Shown: piece after piece, positions 23,543 through 37,249 of the stretch
How the letters are laid out: each line of letters begins with the position of its first letter
Numbering within the stretch: the stretch's first letter is position 1
Assembly: GCF_014633365.1 (NCBI RefSeq)
Contig: NC_068340.1
Span: forward strand, 34,608,328 to 34,672,327
From: Diospyros lotus
Taxonomy: Eukaryota; Streptophyta; Magnoliopsida; Ericales; Ebenaceae
Reading direction: 5' to 3'
DNA length: 64,000 nucleotides
Made by a program: the position numbers and the translations under genes
The notes under the pieces: generated by a model
Database searches by the model: none
Told to the model about the DNA's origin: nothing
Seen by the model: only the letters and a program-made list of their open reading frames with translations

Positions 23543-23740
23543 TAAAGAAGCTCGATCGAAGCTTGAATCACAATATAGCAAAGGAGATCAGGGGAAGAGA
23601 ATCAAAGGGTTAGCTAGAGAGAAATTAAACCATGAGCAGTTGCAGAAGAAGCGGAAGGGTCCAAGAAAATGAAGAGAAAATATTCAAATGAATTGAATTG
23701 TTGGCCAAAATGAAGGGTTGCATATAAGATCCCTCAAAGG

Positions 23741-23747
23741 TTATATA
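23741..23747 (-). promoter_or_regulatory. Candidate TATA box of BBM
   Basis: TATATAA on the minus strand about 200 bp upstream of the chosen BBM start, just downstream of a GA repeat. The position is plausible for a 5' UTR of about 170 nt. There is no other support, and the region is generally AT-rich. Confidence 0.3.
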
Positions 23748-24073
23748 ACTCTCTCTCTCTCTCCTAATTCTCCTCTATTTTGGAGGGATCATCATAAATG
23801 AAGAAGATTGGGAGTGCCCTTAAATCAAAGGGGCAGCGCAACTCTGATCCCCAGACCTCTATGATTTTAGTGATAATAGCAAAATGGAAGGGTGATGAAG
23901 GGCAGCCTCGTACTTTTGTCACCTTCCTACTTGAGGTGCCCAAAGAATAAAAAAAAAAAAAAAAAATACCGTATTTAGGGCTCTGCGAATTAAGAAGGTT
24001 AATTTGGTAAGTTGAAATTGGGGTTTTGTGGATGAAATGGTAACTAACGTGGAAAGGCGAGGCTTCGAGCTTA

Positions 24074-24102
24074 TCTTCTTCTTCTTCTTCTTCTTCTTCT
24101 TC
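24074..24102. repeat. CTT trinucleotide microsatellite
   Basis: Nine or so CTT units in the BBM upstream region, followed at about 24112 by GTAT tetranucleotide units and at about 24187 by a TAA run. Confidence 0.85.
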
Positions 24103-27100
24103 AGCATGCATTATGTATGTATGTATGTATGTGTATTGAGTACGGGATAGGAATAGGAATAGGATAGGAATAGGGGAGATGGAATAATAATAATAATAAT
24201 AATAATAATTGATATTAATGAAGATGGAAAGGTAACCCTAATATATATATATATATATAATGTGGGAGCTAGCTAGCATGTGGAGTTCCGTAGTCTTTAA
24301 ACAAACTGCATGCTTCCTCCCCTCTTTGGATTTTCAGGCTTCATTCGTTCTACTTTAAGCACCTGTCTTATTCACTAAGCTACTCATAGTCATTCCCCCT
24401 CCCTCCCATTGGATTTCTATTTGTACTCTCTCTGTGCCTGTATATATATATATATATGTGCGTGTGTGTAAGCATGCATATATGTATGTATCAATTCAAA
24501 AATAGCAAAATCTATTTTTTGGCCTCTATCTACTTTTAAGTTTTTTTTTAATAGAATCACTTAAATTTTTTGTTCTTTTAATTATATCTTAAACAAAAAG
24601 ATAAAGTGAGAAAAATTAATTTATTTTTTTATATATATATATATCAAAATACATAAATTAAATTAACTCCAAAATAAAAATATAGTGATATAATAAAAAC
24701 AAGGAGAAGTTTAAATTGTCACACGAAAAAAAAATCAAAATATAGGAATTAAATTAACTTAAAAATACATATATAAAGGTATAATTAAAATAATAAAAAA
24801 TTTAAATTATTACATAAAAAAATATAAATATATATATGTGTGCGCGCGCGCGTATGCGTGTATTTGAGGACTTAAAAATAGAATAAGCATAGTGATGCAC
24901 AGGATAAATTCACTAATTAAATTCCCTCCAAGCTTAAAATTGAGAAAGTTAATTTTTTATATTTTTATTTTTATTTCATAAATTTTTTACATTTTTTTAT
25001 GGGAAATTAGATTAGATTTACATGTTAATAAAATGATCACAATGCACAAATTAATATTAAATAATTGTATATAATTTTATTATTACAAATTTATTAAATT
25101 AAAAATATCAAACTTATCCTTAAGTGGAGGAAAGATGACGTTAATTGATCATTTGAAAGGAAAAATTAGAGAAAAATGAAAAAAAAAATATAATTACTAA
25201 CTTAAAAAAAATTATTTTTGAAGTTAGAAGTAAAAATATAGTATTTGAAAATCCAATCAAAACTATATTTGCTTAAAAATATAAGAAAATTTAAAAACTG
25301 TGCTTTTGAAAATTCAATCAAAAATCATATTTCGTTGGAGAAAAAAAATAATTAAGAAAATTCAATTATTTTGAGATTATTTTATTTTCACAATTCAATG
25401 ATAAATTAGAGATCGATTAATATGCTTTCATAATTCAAAGATGAATTATATTTCGGTTTGTGGAATAATTAGCTTTTGTACTTCTCTATAGATAATTTAA
25501 GATTTTGCTTGAGTTTTAAGTATTAATTAATTAGGGTTAATATTGATTACATTATCTTTCACTTTTTTTTTTTTTCTCTATTTTTACTCTTATATCATTA
25601 ATTGTTATCACTTTTCTCTTCTTAATTAATGATAAGTAAGTGTTCATTTTGGCTGAAGCTCATGCACTCTTGAGCCAAAAAGAACATGTATATATACCTC
25701 ATATGTAAATTTATATATATATTTTGATAATATCATTTAGTATTGCTTTGTGGAATCTTATTGTTATAACCTAATAGGTCAATAAATCACTTTAAGTTGA
25801 TACTTTAAAGTGAAGACCTGCGCTATTACCTGTACTCACTCATCTCCTATTTACCCAAAAAAAAAAAAAAAATCGTAGGAATATAATTTTGGTCATTTGG
25901 CAAATGGTAACAGATGTGATAATATATATAGAAATGTAATGTAATCTGACAAGGACAAAAAAACCCACACGCAGCCCCTCTCCACACCCATTTATTCATG
26001 CCCAGTTGGACACCCACCCGTCATTTCAATGTCAGAAATCTGCTGCTGCTGCTGCTACCACCCCTTCCCCCTCTCTCTTTCTCGCCCCTCTTTCTCTCCA
26101 ACCAAACACCCATAACTTTCTCACATTCCATCCCCTCCATTCCATCACCATCCATCCCTTTCTTTATTTTACTACTATTGTCATCATCCCCAGTCCTAAT
26201 CATCATCAAACTGCTCCCCCGCTGCAGCCGGGGGCTCTCTCTCTCTCTCTCTCTCTCTCCCCGGTGTGTGCTGCTGCAGATTACAATAATTCATGCATGA
26301 CTGACATTATTTTCTTGGTGTATGTGCAGAGACTGAGAGTTCTTCACAAATATGTGCTAATTAATTAATTAAACTATATATATATATATATGTATGCATG
26401 CATGCCAAGCAAAGAGAGATATAGTGGAAATATATATACATATATATAGTATAATATATTTTCATATATGTATTCATGGGTTTTGCTTCTTGTGCCCCTA
26501 TTGCAAGACACTTAACCCTTGTCTTCCGGGTCTTAAGGTTTTTATTTCCCATCATTCTTACTCTTATAGGGACACTTTGCAAGAAAATCTGTTCTCCTAT
26601 AGCTACTTACCCACCTGTTTATACATGGAATTTCATTGCTTAATATGTATATATATATATTAATTTTTTAATTTATGCAACAAATTAATTAATATTATTG
26701 TATTATTATATAAAATCACCCCGATCTTAGTTTGAATATGTAATAATTAATGTTAATATATATATATATATATAAATCACGTTGTTGGGCTGAAATTAAT
26801 TAATTAAAATGAGTGAATCTGATTTCATTTTCTCTTCAAACGCAAGCAAAGAGGATCTTGAATAATTGATCAGCCCAAGTCAACAGTGGTAGTACTTCCA
26901 AAATGTGAATTTTTATGGAAGCATTATTAGAGTGCATAATTAAACTAATTAAGTTATTTTGTCATGTGTTTTCACTGATATATACATACATACACACACT
27001 TACACACTATTTATATATTGATTGTGTGTGGTGAGTGCTATTGCTATGCATGTGAAAGAGTGCAAAGAGAAAGAGGTGGCTCACTGTAAGTTTGACCGTC

Positions 27101-29324
27101 AAAAGCCTGACTGTAAAAATAAGATAAAGAATTGTTTAATAAATGTTTGTTTCTTGGTAATCTCATCAATAATCATCCCCCGTTCTGGCCCTCTCACTGA
27201 CCTCTGAGACCCCACATGTGTGCAACTTTTAACCCTCCCCTCCCCTCCCTCCCTCCCTGTGTAAGTAAATCTTTGTATCCAGTTTGTCTATTAATCTTAA
27301 TTGTAACAATATAAGTATGCAATACACATATACTGTAAAGAATTCAAAGAAGTTGCAGAAGGAGACTGCATGCATTCAGTAGCTTAGTGATTGGCACATC
27401 TTATTAGTTCGAACCTGTAAAATTTACATATATTAACAAATTTAAGGGTGACTTCTTGAAAAGGGTGGCAATATTTACATATGAAAGTTACTGTTTACCT
27501 ATTATTATAAGTGTTTAAAAAGATAAATAATACTATTTTTTAAACTTATATATGTAATTTTCCAACACTTAAAATATATGTACAAATTTACAACAATTTC
27601 ATCTAATGATTACTCTTAGTAAATATTTTTAATGTAAAAAGTTATTTTATTTATAAAATATTAATTATTTAAAAAGAAAATTATACTAGGTATACTCTTT
27701 GAGTTTTAATAAAAAGACATAGACACATTTAACATACTTGGGAAATGACAAAAATCTCTTATTTAAAAAATGTAAATACTATTTGGATACTTAAATTTGA
27801 TATTTTTACCAACACATTGTGTTAATATCATGTACATTTATGTTGATATAACATACAAAATAAGATATCAACATACAGTATCACCACAAGTAGTGTCCAA
27901 TTGGCAATTTCATATAAAAATAGGTGGAAAGAATTTTACTCTTATGATTTAAATAATTTCTCTCATTAAAGACAACCAATCGTACGTATCTCTTTTGTCA
28001 ATCTTTCTTATCATTGCAACAAATCCAAGCTTTATTTCTTTCTCCAAGCATTTCCTTGAGAATTGCTAAACGAGTATGTCTCGACAAATGATTCTATCAC
28101 AAACCCAATGTCAATAATAGCCCCTCTCTCTTATAGTTTGATGACAACAAAGATATACATCTTCTTCTTATCTAATGATATAATTAAGATCGATGGGGTT
28201 CTCTCTTTTCTCAACGACCCATTATTTGTCTCTCTCTACATGTTTTTCTTATTGTTTTTCTCAACAACCCCATTGGCAAACTTTCTATATTTGCATCTAT
28301 ATCTTTTCATTTCATTCTTTGTCTTCCTCCGTCTCCTCTCTCTTACCATAAGAACAAATGATGGTTATATCAATGGATTTATTTTTCTATAATTTCAAAG
28401 AAAGAAAGAAAGAAAGAGAGAAAATGCATTTTTGGCATTTGAAAAGTTAAAGTAATAGTCATTTTCTAAGGACAAGGGATGAAAGTGATGCATAATTAAT
28501 AATTTCAAGGAGATCGATCATTCTTATTTTTCAAATGTCAAGAGGTTTTATGTATTTTTTTTTTTTTTATAGAAATTCAGGGTTGCGATGTAATTTATCC
28601 ATTATCTAAAGAAAAATTTCACATGTCACCCATAAGATTTGATTAAATTAATTGCATGGATCACCTTTATATTATTTTGAAATTAAAATAACATGCATGC
28701 AACTCCTTAAGTTTTATAAAATAGATCACTTACGTCCTATATATCATTAAAATAAGCATCTCTTTAACATATTTAAAATGCTGTTGGTCTCTCAAGTAGC
28801 TAGCATTATTAATTATAGAAAAATAAACAAAAACTACACGTACGTGGTTGGCAATGGCATTAATGTCGACCGACCCCTCAGTTCGTACGTCTTCGCCATT
28901 GAATTCAGATCAAATTTAAGTTCCATTCGAAGACAGAGATTTAATCTGAGATATATTTCGTTGGAAAAAATTCAAGAGCCAAAGAGAGAGAGAGAGAGAG
29001 TTAAACGACTGCATGTGAAGGAAACCTATTAATGTGAGTGGCGACGGTGGAGATGGCAATTAGAATTAGGGTAGAAAAGAGAAAAAGGGATGGAGAGAGG
29101 AGATCGAGGTGGAGTGAAGTACGGCTCGGGAGGTGGTGGTGGTGGTTTCGCCAAGGAAGGAAGAGAGAAGAAATGAAAGATGAGGTTGCATTAATTAATT
29201 AATTATTAATTATAATTAAGGTTTGATTAGTTATTATTAATGAAATTTATCGATACATTATTATTATTATTATTATTATTTAATGCAACGAATAGTGTCG
29301 TGAGCTGGGTTTAGGGTGGCATAC

Positions 29325-29355
<31 letters not shown>

Positions 29356-29484
29356 CGATCGAGCGCGTTTCAAAAATAAGTTTTCAAATAATAATAATAA
29401 TATTTGAGTGGGTCGCCGTCACGGTATCTACAACTGGGACTCACAGATTGACACGTGTACGTGTAAGTATCCTAGTACTGTCTC

Positions 29485-29515
<31 letters not shown>

Positions 29516-29644
29516 CTGATATATATATAGATATAGATATATTTACAAGTAGAAATTAAGCGCCACGTACGTTTCACTTTCTGAAATGGGTATGGCTTTT
29601 GTCTGCACATGCTTTTTTATTCACATGAAATGAAATCATCGCAG

Positions 29645-29646
<2 letters not shown>

Positions 29647-29685
<39 letters not shown>
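29647..29685. repeat. CT dinucleotide microsatellite
   Basis: An uninterrupted CT run of about 39 nt. It is one of several CT/GA runs in this interval (26231-26259, 29480-29502, 31722-31740). Confidence 0.9.
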
Positions 29686-29688
<3 letters not shown>

Positions 29689-32600
29689 TCTAAGTTACCA
29701 TGAAAAGTTAGTTTCCACCTTCAAAACAAAATAAAAATAAATATGATATTACTAATTTAATTTTAGATCCTTAATTAATAATAATAATATAATTATACCC
29801 AAAAAAAGAAATTAAAATATTTTTTTATAAAAATATTATTATTATTTCCCTTAATTAGCAGCAATAATTGCTCATCTGGTGCGATGGCTCCACAACCAAT
29901 TAATGTACAGAAAGACGATGGACGTATTGCTACTGTGCGGATCACCGTTGATATATATATATATATATATAATATGTTCAGTATGATCGACGGCTATAAA
30001 GCATCCTTCAGTCATGTTGGGTCCATTCCTTTATTTCCCACTCAATTATTCATATCTAATTTATGACTCGGGATGGTGTTGATTTTTTTTTTTCTCTGTT
30101 AGTGAAATGAACTCAAAACTCTTATTATTTGACTCATTGATTCAGATATTTTATATGAATTGAAAATATTTTTATTAAGAGTCTCTGTGGTTTAGTTTTT
30201 TTAGCGGGAACATCTTTTTTCTCGTCACTAATTTTATTAAATTAGTCTGAATAATATTAATTAAAAATTAAATAAACTGTAATTAAATCAAAATAAAAAC
30301 AAAAATGATCACGATGATACTTATATATCAAGAGATACACCTTGAGCTATACACCTCGCAAATGACCAAAATATCCCTCGCACCGTTTCACCGTCTTGAA
30401 CGAGAGATATTTTGATCATGCGTCTCACCATCTCGTTTCGACGTGAGATGTGAGAGGTATATATTTTGATTTTTTACATGTGTATGTGTAACCCAAAGTA
30501 TAGAAAAAATATTTTTCAAACAAAAAAATGAAAATTCAAATAAAAATTGCCGATTGGAACCATCACCAAAACCTATTGACAATGAGCTCCTTTCAGAACC
30601 CATCATCGATAGGTATAAAGAAAGAAAGGATGAAGAAGATAAAGATGAATTGATGAAAAGGCGAAGAAGAGAAAATGAGTAATCGAGACGATGAAGACGC
30701 AATTGGTGGCCTCTTCTTCCCAATTCTTTTTATCCTTTTCCTTCTTTTTCTTCCTGGATTTGTCAAAGTCTTCTTCTTTTTATTCTCCTTATTTGTGTGT
30801 AAATGTACATGTTCTAGCTAGCTAGAACCCATTGGCAACGAGAGTACTAAACCAGTTGCCAGATGGGTTCCAAAAAGGAGCCCAATGCCAATGTGTTTCA
30901 ATGGTGGGGTTCCCCCTGGTGGTTGAATTACCATCGCCACCCCATCCCCATGTTGGTTCATTTAATTTATAGATTGCTTCTAATTCCTTGTGGTGGTTCT
31001 CCAATCTCTCCGGCCGGTCCGGTGCCAACTTTGAGAGTCTCCTTCCCGCTCTCAATCTTTCCTTCCTCCTCCAATTTAATTAATTTGCTGTCTGTCATCC
31101 TCAGCCAGCTGGAAGCCAGCCATCCCCGCCCGGTGGTGATGGGGGATTTTTTTTTTTTTTTTATTCTTGATTTTGATTTTAATTTAATTTAATATAATAT
31201 AATAATTTAATTAAAGCTTAATTAGTTGAATCTCCAGAGTCATTTTTAATTGGTAATTAAAAAGTCTTTATACAGATGACTTACATTATAAGGGATGATA
31301 TTTCTACGTGAGTTAATTACCCTTCAAAACATCCAAAATAGGTGGGTGATTTGATTTGAGTCATAAAAGTGCATGCCCTTGAGTCTGAATGTATGTGCCA
31401 AGTGTCGCATAACCAGCAGCTATACTTTGGGAAGTAGACATGTCGGTTCACAATATATATATATATATATATAATAAGCATGCAAAGAGAAAAACTCTCT
31501 TCTAGTATATTAATTAATATTAAGTGTGTACAATTAAAATGGATTGTTTGGATGGTTCAATTAAGCATGCAAGTCTCTCTCACGCTGGAGCTTTGGTGTT
31601 GAATCAATGGTTACTAATTACTTAGATATATGGGCGTTAGCATAAGGGAAAGAGTTTCTTTTACTTGTTCTTAAATGTGATTAATAATATTATTATTATT
31701 TACCAAAGCTACTATATATATAGAGAGAGAGAGAGAGAGAATAACTAAACAAGAATTCTTAAATAATGAACAACTAATTTTGATATTCACAATCAATCAA
31801 CAGATGTTAAATTCTCTTTTAAATATGCTTCTATGGGTGTGAAATTACAAGGCATAACACTATAATTACTTTAATTTTTTTACTTCAAATTAAAAAAAAA
31901 CACACACACAAAATCATAAAGACTTCTATGGTCAAATCAAAACTATAAATATTATCCTTAAACTAACCCAAATCAATGCAGAATCACATGAAATAACCCA
32001 AATAACCCAAAACTATAATTTAGGGGAGAGTGAAGAATAATTAAACACAAAAGGTTAAGGTTGCACAAGAAGCGAGGAGGTTACATGAATAATGCCACCA
32101 ATACATACAACCAACATATTATATATATATATATATATATAAATGAAGGAGAGGGAGTGGCGGAGCAGTGGCGGTGGGAAGTGGGGTTTGCGTCGGAGAA
32201 ATCGGCGGAGCACCCGTGCCTCCTCGGAGATCAAACCACAACAATATTACTTGATCAATATGCATGCATGCATGCATACATACATATATATATATATATA
32301 TGATAAAGCTATAATTAGATACAATTACTTTTACCCAGAAATGCATGTGTTGTGGGATGGATTTTCCAGGAAAATTTATGGATATAATAAAGGAAAAGTT
32401 GGGAAATGAAAAGAGGAGAGAATGCATGCGTGTCTGGAACTGTACTTCTTTTCCTTGCATCTGAAAATGGAATCATATGATTTGATAAAGCTATGGAAAA
32501 ACCTAGGAATGCTCGTTCCTCTCTTTCTCTTTCTTGGGTTTTGACAATGCAACCCTAAGCAACGGAAATGCCAATGCTTGGGATTCAAACCTTTTTGACT

Positions 32601-34559
32601 TGACCATTCATTCAAACCTCGATATCTGATCGATCTTTTTCTACAATTAATTTAATTTTTTTTATTCTTTTGTATAAAAAAAAAGGCATTTTTGTTAGCT
32701 TACAAAAAATTTCATTTAATTACATATGATAACAGTATATGCTCAAGGGCCAAGACAAAGAAGACAAGAAGTTAAATTCTTAGAGAAGAAATTTTGTGAT
32801 TAGAAGTGCAAAAGGCAGTTCTCTATTTCTTTATTTATAACCCATGAAGTTTGATTCTTTTTTATGTTTTAGATTTACAGTTTTGTTTGCATGTGTGAGT
32901 GTGAGTGTGAGTGTGCGAGTGCGAAGCGGGTATCAGTTGTTGTGTTGAGTCTGTGTTATTACTTCGTTTATAGAATTAATTTTCATAAGCTATATGTTGC
33001 AGGCATTTTCCTACTTTGGGATTGAACCCAATGAGGTTTGGAAAATGGAAATGGCGAGCAACAAGACAACGCCGACGTCGCATTATTCCTTTTCCTCCTC
33101 AACTAATTTAGATTGAGGAGAAAGGGCAGGTCGAGAGAGGCTACCAATACATATATAGCAAGGCAAGATAAAGGTATCAACCATAAACTAAGGGGCCAAG
33201 TGATTTAAGCTTGAGATTGGCTTATAATTAAGTGACCACTAAGGGTCGTAGTCTTAAGAGTATTGATCAGGCAAACCATCTGATATTAATTCTTTCCCAC
33301 AAGCCACCTAAAGCTCTTCCAAGCAACCAAAATAATAAAAAAGGGATTCCAAATCAAAACCACATGAACCTCATAGAAACAGCAGTTTTTTGTTGCACAT
33401 GGATTGCTACTACTACTACTCTTGAATCTCGAGCATTCGTTCCAGCCTTCCTTTTTAGTAATAATCAGCAGTGTGATAGCTAGCTAGCGGTACGCAAACC
33501 AGTTCTGTGATCGGAATTCCATAGGTTAGAACAGGGCATCTTACTAGGGGAAGATGTTTGATTTGGATGTAGAATAGCTGTTATTCCGAGAAATCAATCT
33601 AATATATATATTTGCCATGGATGTTCCAGCTTCATAATCATACCAACACGGATCGGAAGTGGAAGCATCCAATCCAAGAGATGGAGAGTGAGCGTGTGTG
33701 TTTGTGTCTGTCTACTTGTAACATTCCGTAATCCGTACGTGCATGCTGGTGGGGTTGGGTTAATGGTTCTGAGTTCCCACCAGGCAATGCAATGGGTTTG
33801 TCATATATAGTTGTGCGTTTGAAGGTTTCATGGTGTTCACTCAGATTAGGTGAAGAACAGCTAACTATGGTGTTGGAGATATAAAGCTTGGATGATCGTC
33901 CAGTCGTCCACCACTGTGACCGTGGAATAGAGACAACTCAAGAGGGCATTGGATTTGGAGGCTGAATCGCCAATATTGTCTGTAGTGAGGAGCCTTAATC
34001 TCAGCCACATAGAGAGGAAGTTGTCCACCAAAAAAGAAAGAACTTTATATTTAACTTAGCATTCTTCTCCTTCTTGTTTCTTGTTTCTTGTTTCTTTTAT
34101 TTATTTATTTATTTATTTTGGCTAAATTAGCACTTCTTTATCTAGGCGCTATTAACATGCACATAAATTAATTTTACATCCCTTTTGAATTTTAAATTTT
34201 TAATTTAAATATTTCTTATATTTTATATTTTGTCAAATAAATATATAATTTTTTAAAATTAATCACGTCACCTAATCTATTATTAATAAGGATAAATAAA
34301 TTGATTGCATACAACTTTAGCATATTTTTACTATAAGGCATGAAGCCCCACCTTTATTCTATTAATTAACTCAAAATATTAAATAGTTAAATATTAACAC
34401 ATATAGTATAATATAATATAATATGATATGATATGATATATAAGCATATCTGAAAGAAAAATATATCATGATAAACATTAAAAAGTATATATGATAAGTT
34501 CAAGAGTAAGGGAGATGGTAGCTATAGAACCATAGAAAGTTTCTCTTATCTAGTTACCA

Positions 34560-34930
34560 GTAGGGCTCCCCGGCTTTCCGCTTATATTTGGGTTTTGGCC
34601 TTGCGGTGGCCGTCGACTGGTCGGTTGCTCGTGAGCGATGAAGGTTGGTCTGACGGGCTCCTGTTGTGGTTTCTTCCCTCGAGGTTATATCTATATATAT
34701 ATATATATATGTTGGGCCCCAACTGCATGCACGAAAGGGAAAGGCTGCCCCGGTTGGCCGTTGTTGTGTTGGGTCGCCCTGTGATCTCCCCAAAGGAAGG
34801 AATGGGGGGGGGTACGATGACGGAAACGGCGGCGTCTGCTTTGGGATGGTTGCAGCCTGCACTGCAGGAGGGGACAACCAGTGGGTTTCAGCTTGGGTTG
34901 CTGGTTTTGGGCTTGTCTTTGTGCCTGATT
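34560..34930. other. GC-rich patch of unknown origin
   Basis: A block far more GC-rich than its surroundings, split by a TA run at 34690-34709 and ending abruptly in AT-rich DNA. Several frames are open for about 100 codons but match no family I know, so they are probably a by-product of GC content. It could be a decayed gene fragment or transduplicated sequence. Confidence 0.35.
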
Positions 34931-35353
34931 AAATTAAATTTGGTTTTGTTTTTCTGTTAGCCTTTTGGTTTGGGTCTCTTCTCTTCTTTGCTTTGCTTGT
35001 TTTCATCCACTCTTGTTGAATTTGGAATTTTTTAAGTAAAAGAAAGAAAGAAAGAAAGCTAGACATAATTATGATTAAGATGATGTACACATTATTACAT
35101 AATTAATGAAGTTTGTTTAGTAAAAAAAAAATCCTTAAATATAACACATGATATGATATGATATGATATAGCTATGCATAAAACTTTTGTGATTTAATTT
35201 TCTTTTTTATGTGAATCATAGAATGAAAGCTGTAAGAAGCACATATTATAGATATAATTAATCACAAAATACATACATATACTTTTTATATTGAAGATGA
35301 TTTTAATATATATATATATAGCTATATATAGCATGACTCAGTGGCCATCGAAC

Positions 35354-37249
35354 TCACTGAGTTGCATTACGACGTCCAGTCATCAACTTGATATCCTCAA
35401 CCAACCGATCCAAACTGGCGCGCGAAGACCCTCCGCCCGCGACGGCCTTCCTCGCCGTCTCCGCCATCTGCATGGCCGACTTCTCAACCTCCTCTCTCCT
35501 CACCTCCATCACATCTCTTATCATCTTCTCAACAATCACCCGATCGCAACAGTCCTTCATGTCCACCCCCACCTTCCACACCTCCCCCACAAACCGACTG
35601 TTCATCTGCTGGTCGCCGAAGTACGGCCAGCAGATCATTGGCACGCCGGCGACCAAGCTCTCCAGCGTCGAGTTCCACCCGCTGTGCGTCAAAAACCCGC
35701 CAATAGCCGGGTGGGCCAACACCTCCTCCTGCGGCGCCCACCCCACCACGTACCCGCGCTCCCTCGTCGCCGCCGCGAGCTCCTTTGGGACCTGCTGCTC
35801 CCCGGCGACGGAGTTCGGCCGGTCGACCCACAAGAACGGCTTCCCGCTGTTCACCAGGCCGTACCAGAACTCGAGGAGCTGGTCCCTCGTCAAAACCGTA
35901 ATGCTCCCGAAGCTCACGTAAACGACGGACTTGGGCGGCCGGGCGTCGAGCCAAGCCATGCAGGTTCGGTCCTCTTGCCAGAGGCTGGTGGAGGAGCGCC
36001 GCGAAGACTCCGGGAGTTTGGCGTGGAGGAAGGCCCCGAGCGGGCCGACGGCGTAGAGGTTGGGGATGTGGCGGCGGATGTGGGAGAGGGCGGAACCTTC
36101 GAGTTCGTCGAAGGTGTTAAGGATGAGGGCGTGGGCTCGAGTGGTGAGATGAGTCTCGGTGGCGACGATCTGCAGCGCCCGGTCGGAGGGATCGGCGGCG
36201 CGGCAGAAGCTGGGAAGATCGCAGAAGCGGAGGAAGCTCTCCATGCCCGGCACCGATGATACAGCTCTGCCCATGTCGTCGTCATCCCCTAAGAATATAT
36301 ATATATATATATATTTAATATTCATTGCTCTCTCAAAATACATTGTGTGATTTTTTCCAAACGAACTCAAAAACTAAAAAAATAAAAGTGATAATTAAAG
36401 CCCCCAAAGTAAAGACACAATCTTCCAGAAAAAGAAGATTAAAAAAATGCGAAATAGAAACACAGAAAAATAAATAAATAAATAAAAGAATATAAAAATA
36501 ATTTTTTAAAAAAAATTATTCTACCAAACAGAAACAAATTTCATGGTCTGAGACTGAGACTCCTTAAAAATGTCGAAACTACACTATTTCGATATTTTTT
36601 TTTGTATATATCAAAGTATATATGTGTGTATATAAATATATATATATAATAAATTAATCTTATTGTATTGTATTGGACTTAATAATAATAATATAATATG
36701 ATTATTATGATTATGTTATGGTTACGAAAGAAGAGAAGAGTAGATACCTCGGATGGGAAGGTCGCCGGCTTGAATGAGCCTTGGGATGCAAAGAAAGGTC
36801 CAAAAGCAGCTGGCGCTGAACGTCCGAAAAGAAACCAGGGGGATTCCGACCTCTTCCGCAACGTCAATGGCGAACGACATGAATATGCCATCGGCTATGA
36901 TGCAATTCACCGGAGGCCTGCCGTCGCAATTGAGCCGGCCGCAGAGCAGCATGTCGCGAAAGAGAGGCTTCGTGACGGCGGAGATGGAGTCGAAGAGTTC
37001 GAAAATGCGGATGCCAGAGCGGGGATGGTCGGGGGGGAGGCCGTCGGGGAGGGAGGCGAAGCGGAATCCGGGGAAGGAGGCGAGGAAGTGGGAGTCGAGG
37101 AGGAGGCGGCGGTGGTTGTGGTCAGAGTTGAGGAAGGTGAGGAAGGGGATGCCAGAGAGGCAGAGGAGCTCAGCCAGCTGGAGCATGCACTTGACATGGC
37201 CTTGGACGGGGAAGGGGAAGATGAGTACGTGAGATGATGATTCAGCCAT
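35354..37249 (-). CDS. UDP-glycosyltransferase, UGT709 / 7-deoxyloganetic acid glucosyltransferase-like
   Basis: Two exons: 37249-36748 and 36288-35354 (stop TGA). The intron has a GT donor after CGAG and an AG acceptor, and the joined product has 478 residues, normal for plant family 1 UGTs. Seen: the N-terminal FPFPVQGH with the catalytic His at about residue 18, a partner Asp at about 120 (CIIADGIF), and the 44-residue PSPG box at about 351-394 starting WAPQEEVLAHPAIGGF and ending in Gln, the residue associated with UDP-glucose preference. The phrase HNHRRLL near residue 45, PGMESFLRFCDLPSFCR after the junction, and EFWYGLVNSGKPFLWV resemble UGT709/UGT85-like enzymes that glucosylate iridoid intermediates. 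The acceptor substrate cannot be read from sequence; iridoid or other terpenoid glucosylation is inference. It is a cytosolic enzyme with no signal peptide. The exons are much more GC-rich than the surrounding DNA. The start ATG lies in a GCCATGG context. Confidence 0.92.

Larger units (their letters stand above)
23543..35353. other. 11.8-kb non-coding region upstream of BBM
   Basis: No credible coding region or transposon. It is AT-rich with many microsatellites (CTT at about 24074, TAA at about 24187, TA runs at 24241, 26377 and 31451, CT runs at 26231 and 29647). There are pyrimidine-rich or GC-richer patches at about 25970-26290, 29040-29170, 30815-31140, 32150-32240 and 34560-34930. Regulatory DNA for BBM and the 3' UTR of the UGT gene should lie at its two ends. 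The GC-richer patches might be untranslated exons or decayed insertions, but none is identified. Confidence 0.5.

Noticed and set aside
26006..26368. 120-codon frame at the pyrimidine-rich patch
   Set aside because: Low-complexity Pro/Ser/Leu translation of CT-rich DNA with no family resemblance.
26280..33800. Known plant microRNA precursors in the BBM upstream region
   Set aside because: I looked by eye for mature miR156, 159, 160, 164, 166, 167, 169, 171, 172, 319, 390, 393, 394 and 396 type sequences and found none; unknown precursors cannot be excluded.
35291..36259. 322-codon plus-strand open frame over UGT exon 2
   Set aside because: Antisense to the PSPG-bearing exon, Arg/His/Pro-rich and without domains; a by-product of codon bias.
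36698..37237. Long plus-strand open frames over the UGT first exon (179 and 152 codons)
   Set aside because: They are antisense shadows of the GC-rich UGT coding exon; the minus frame has the family motifs.
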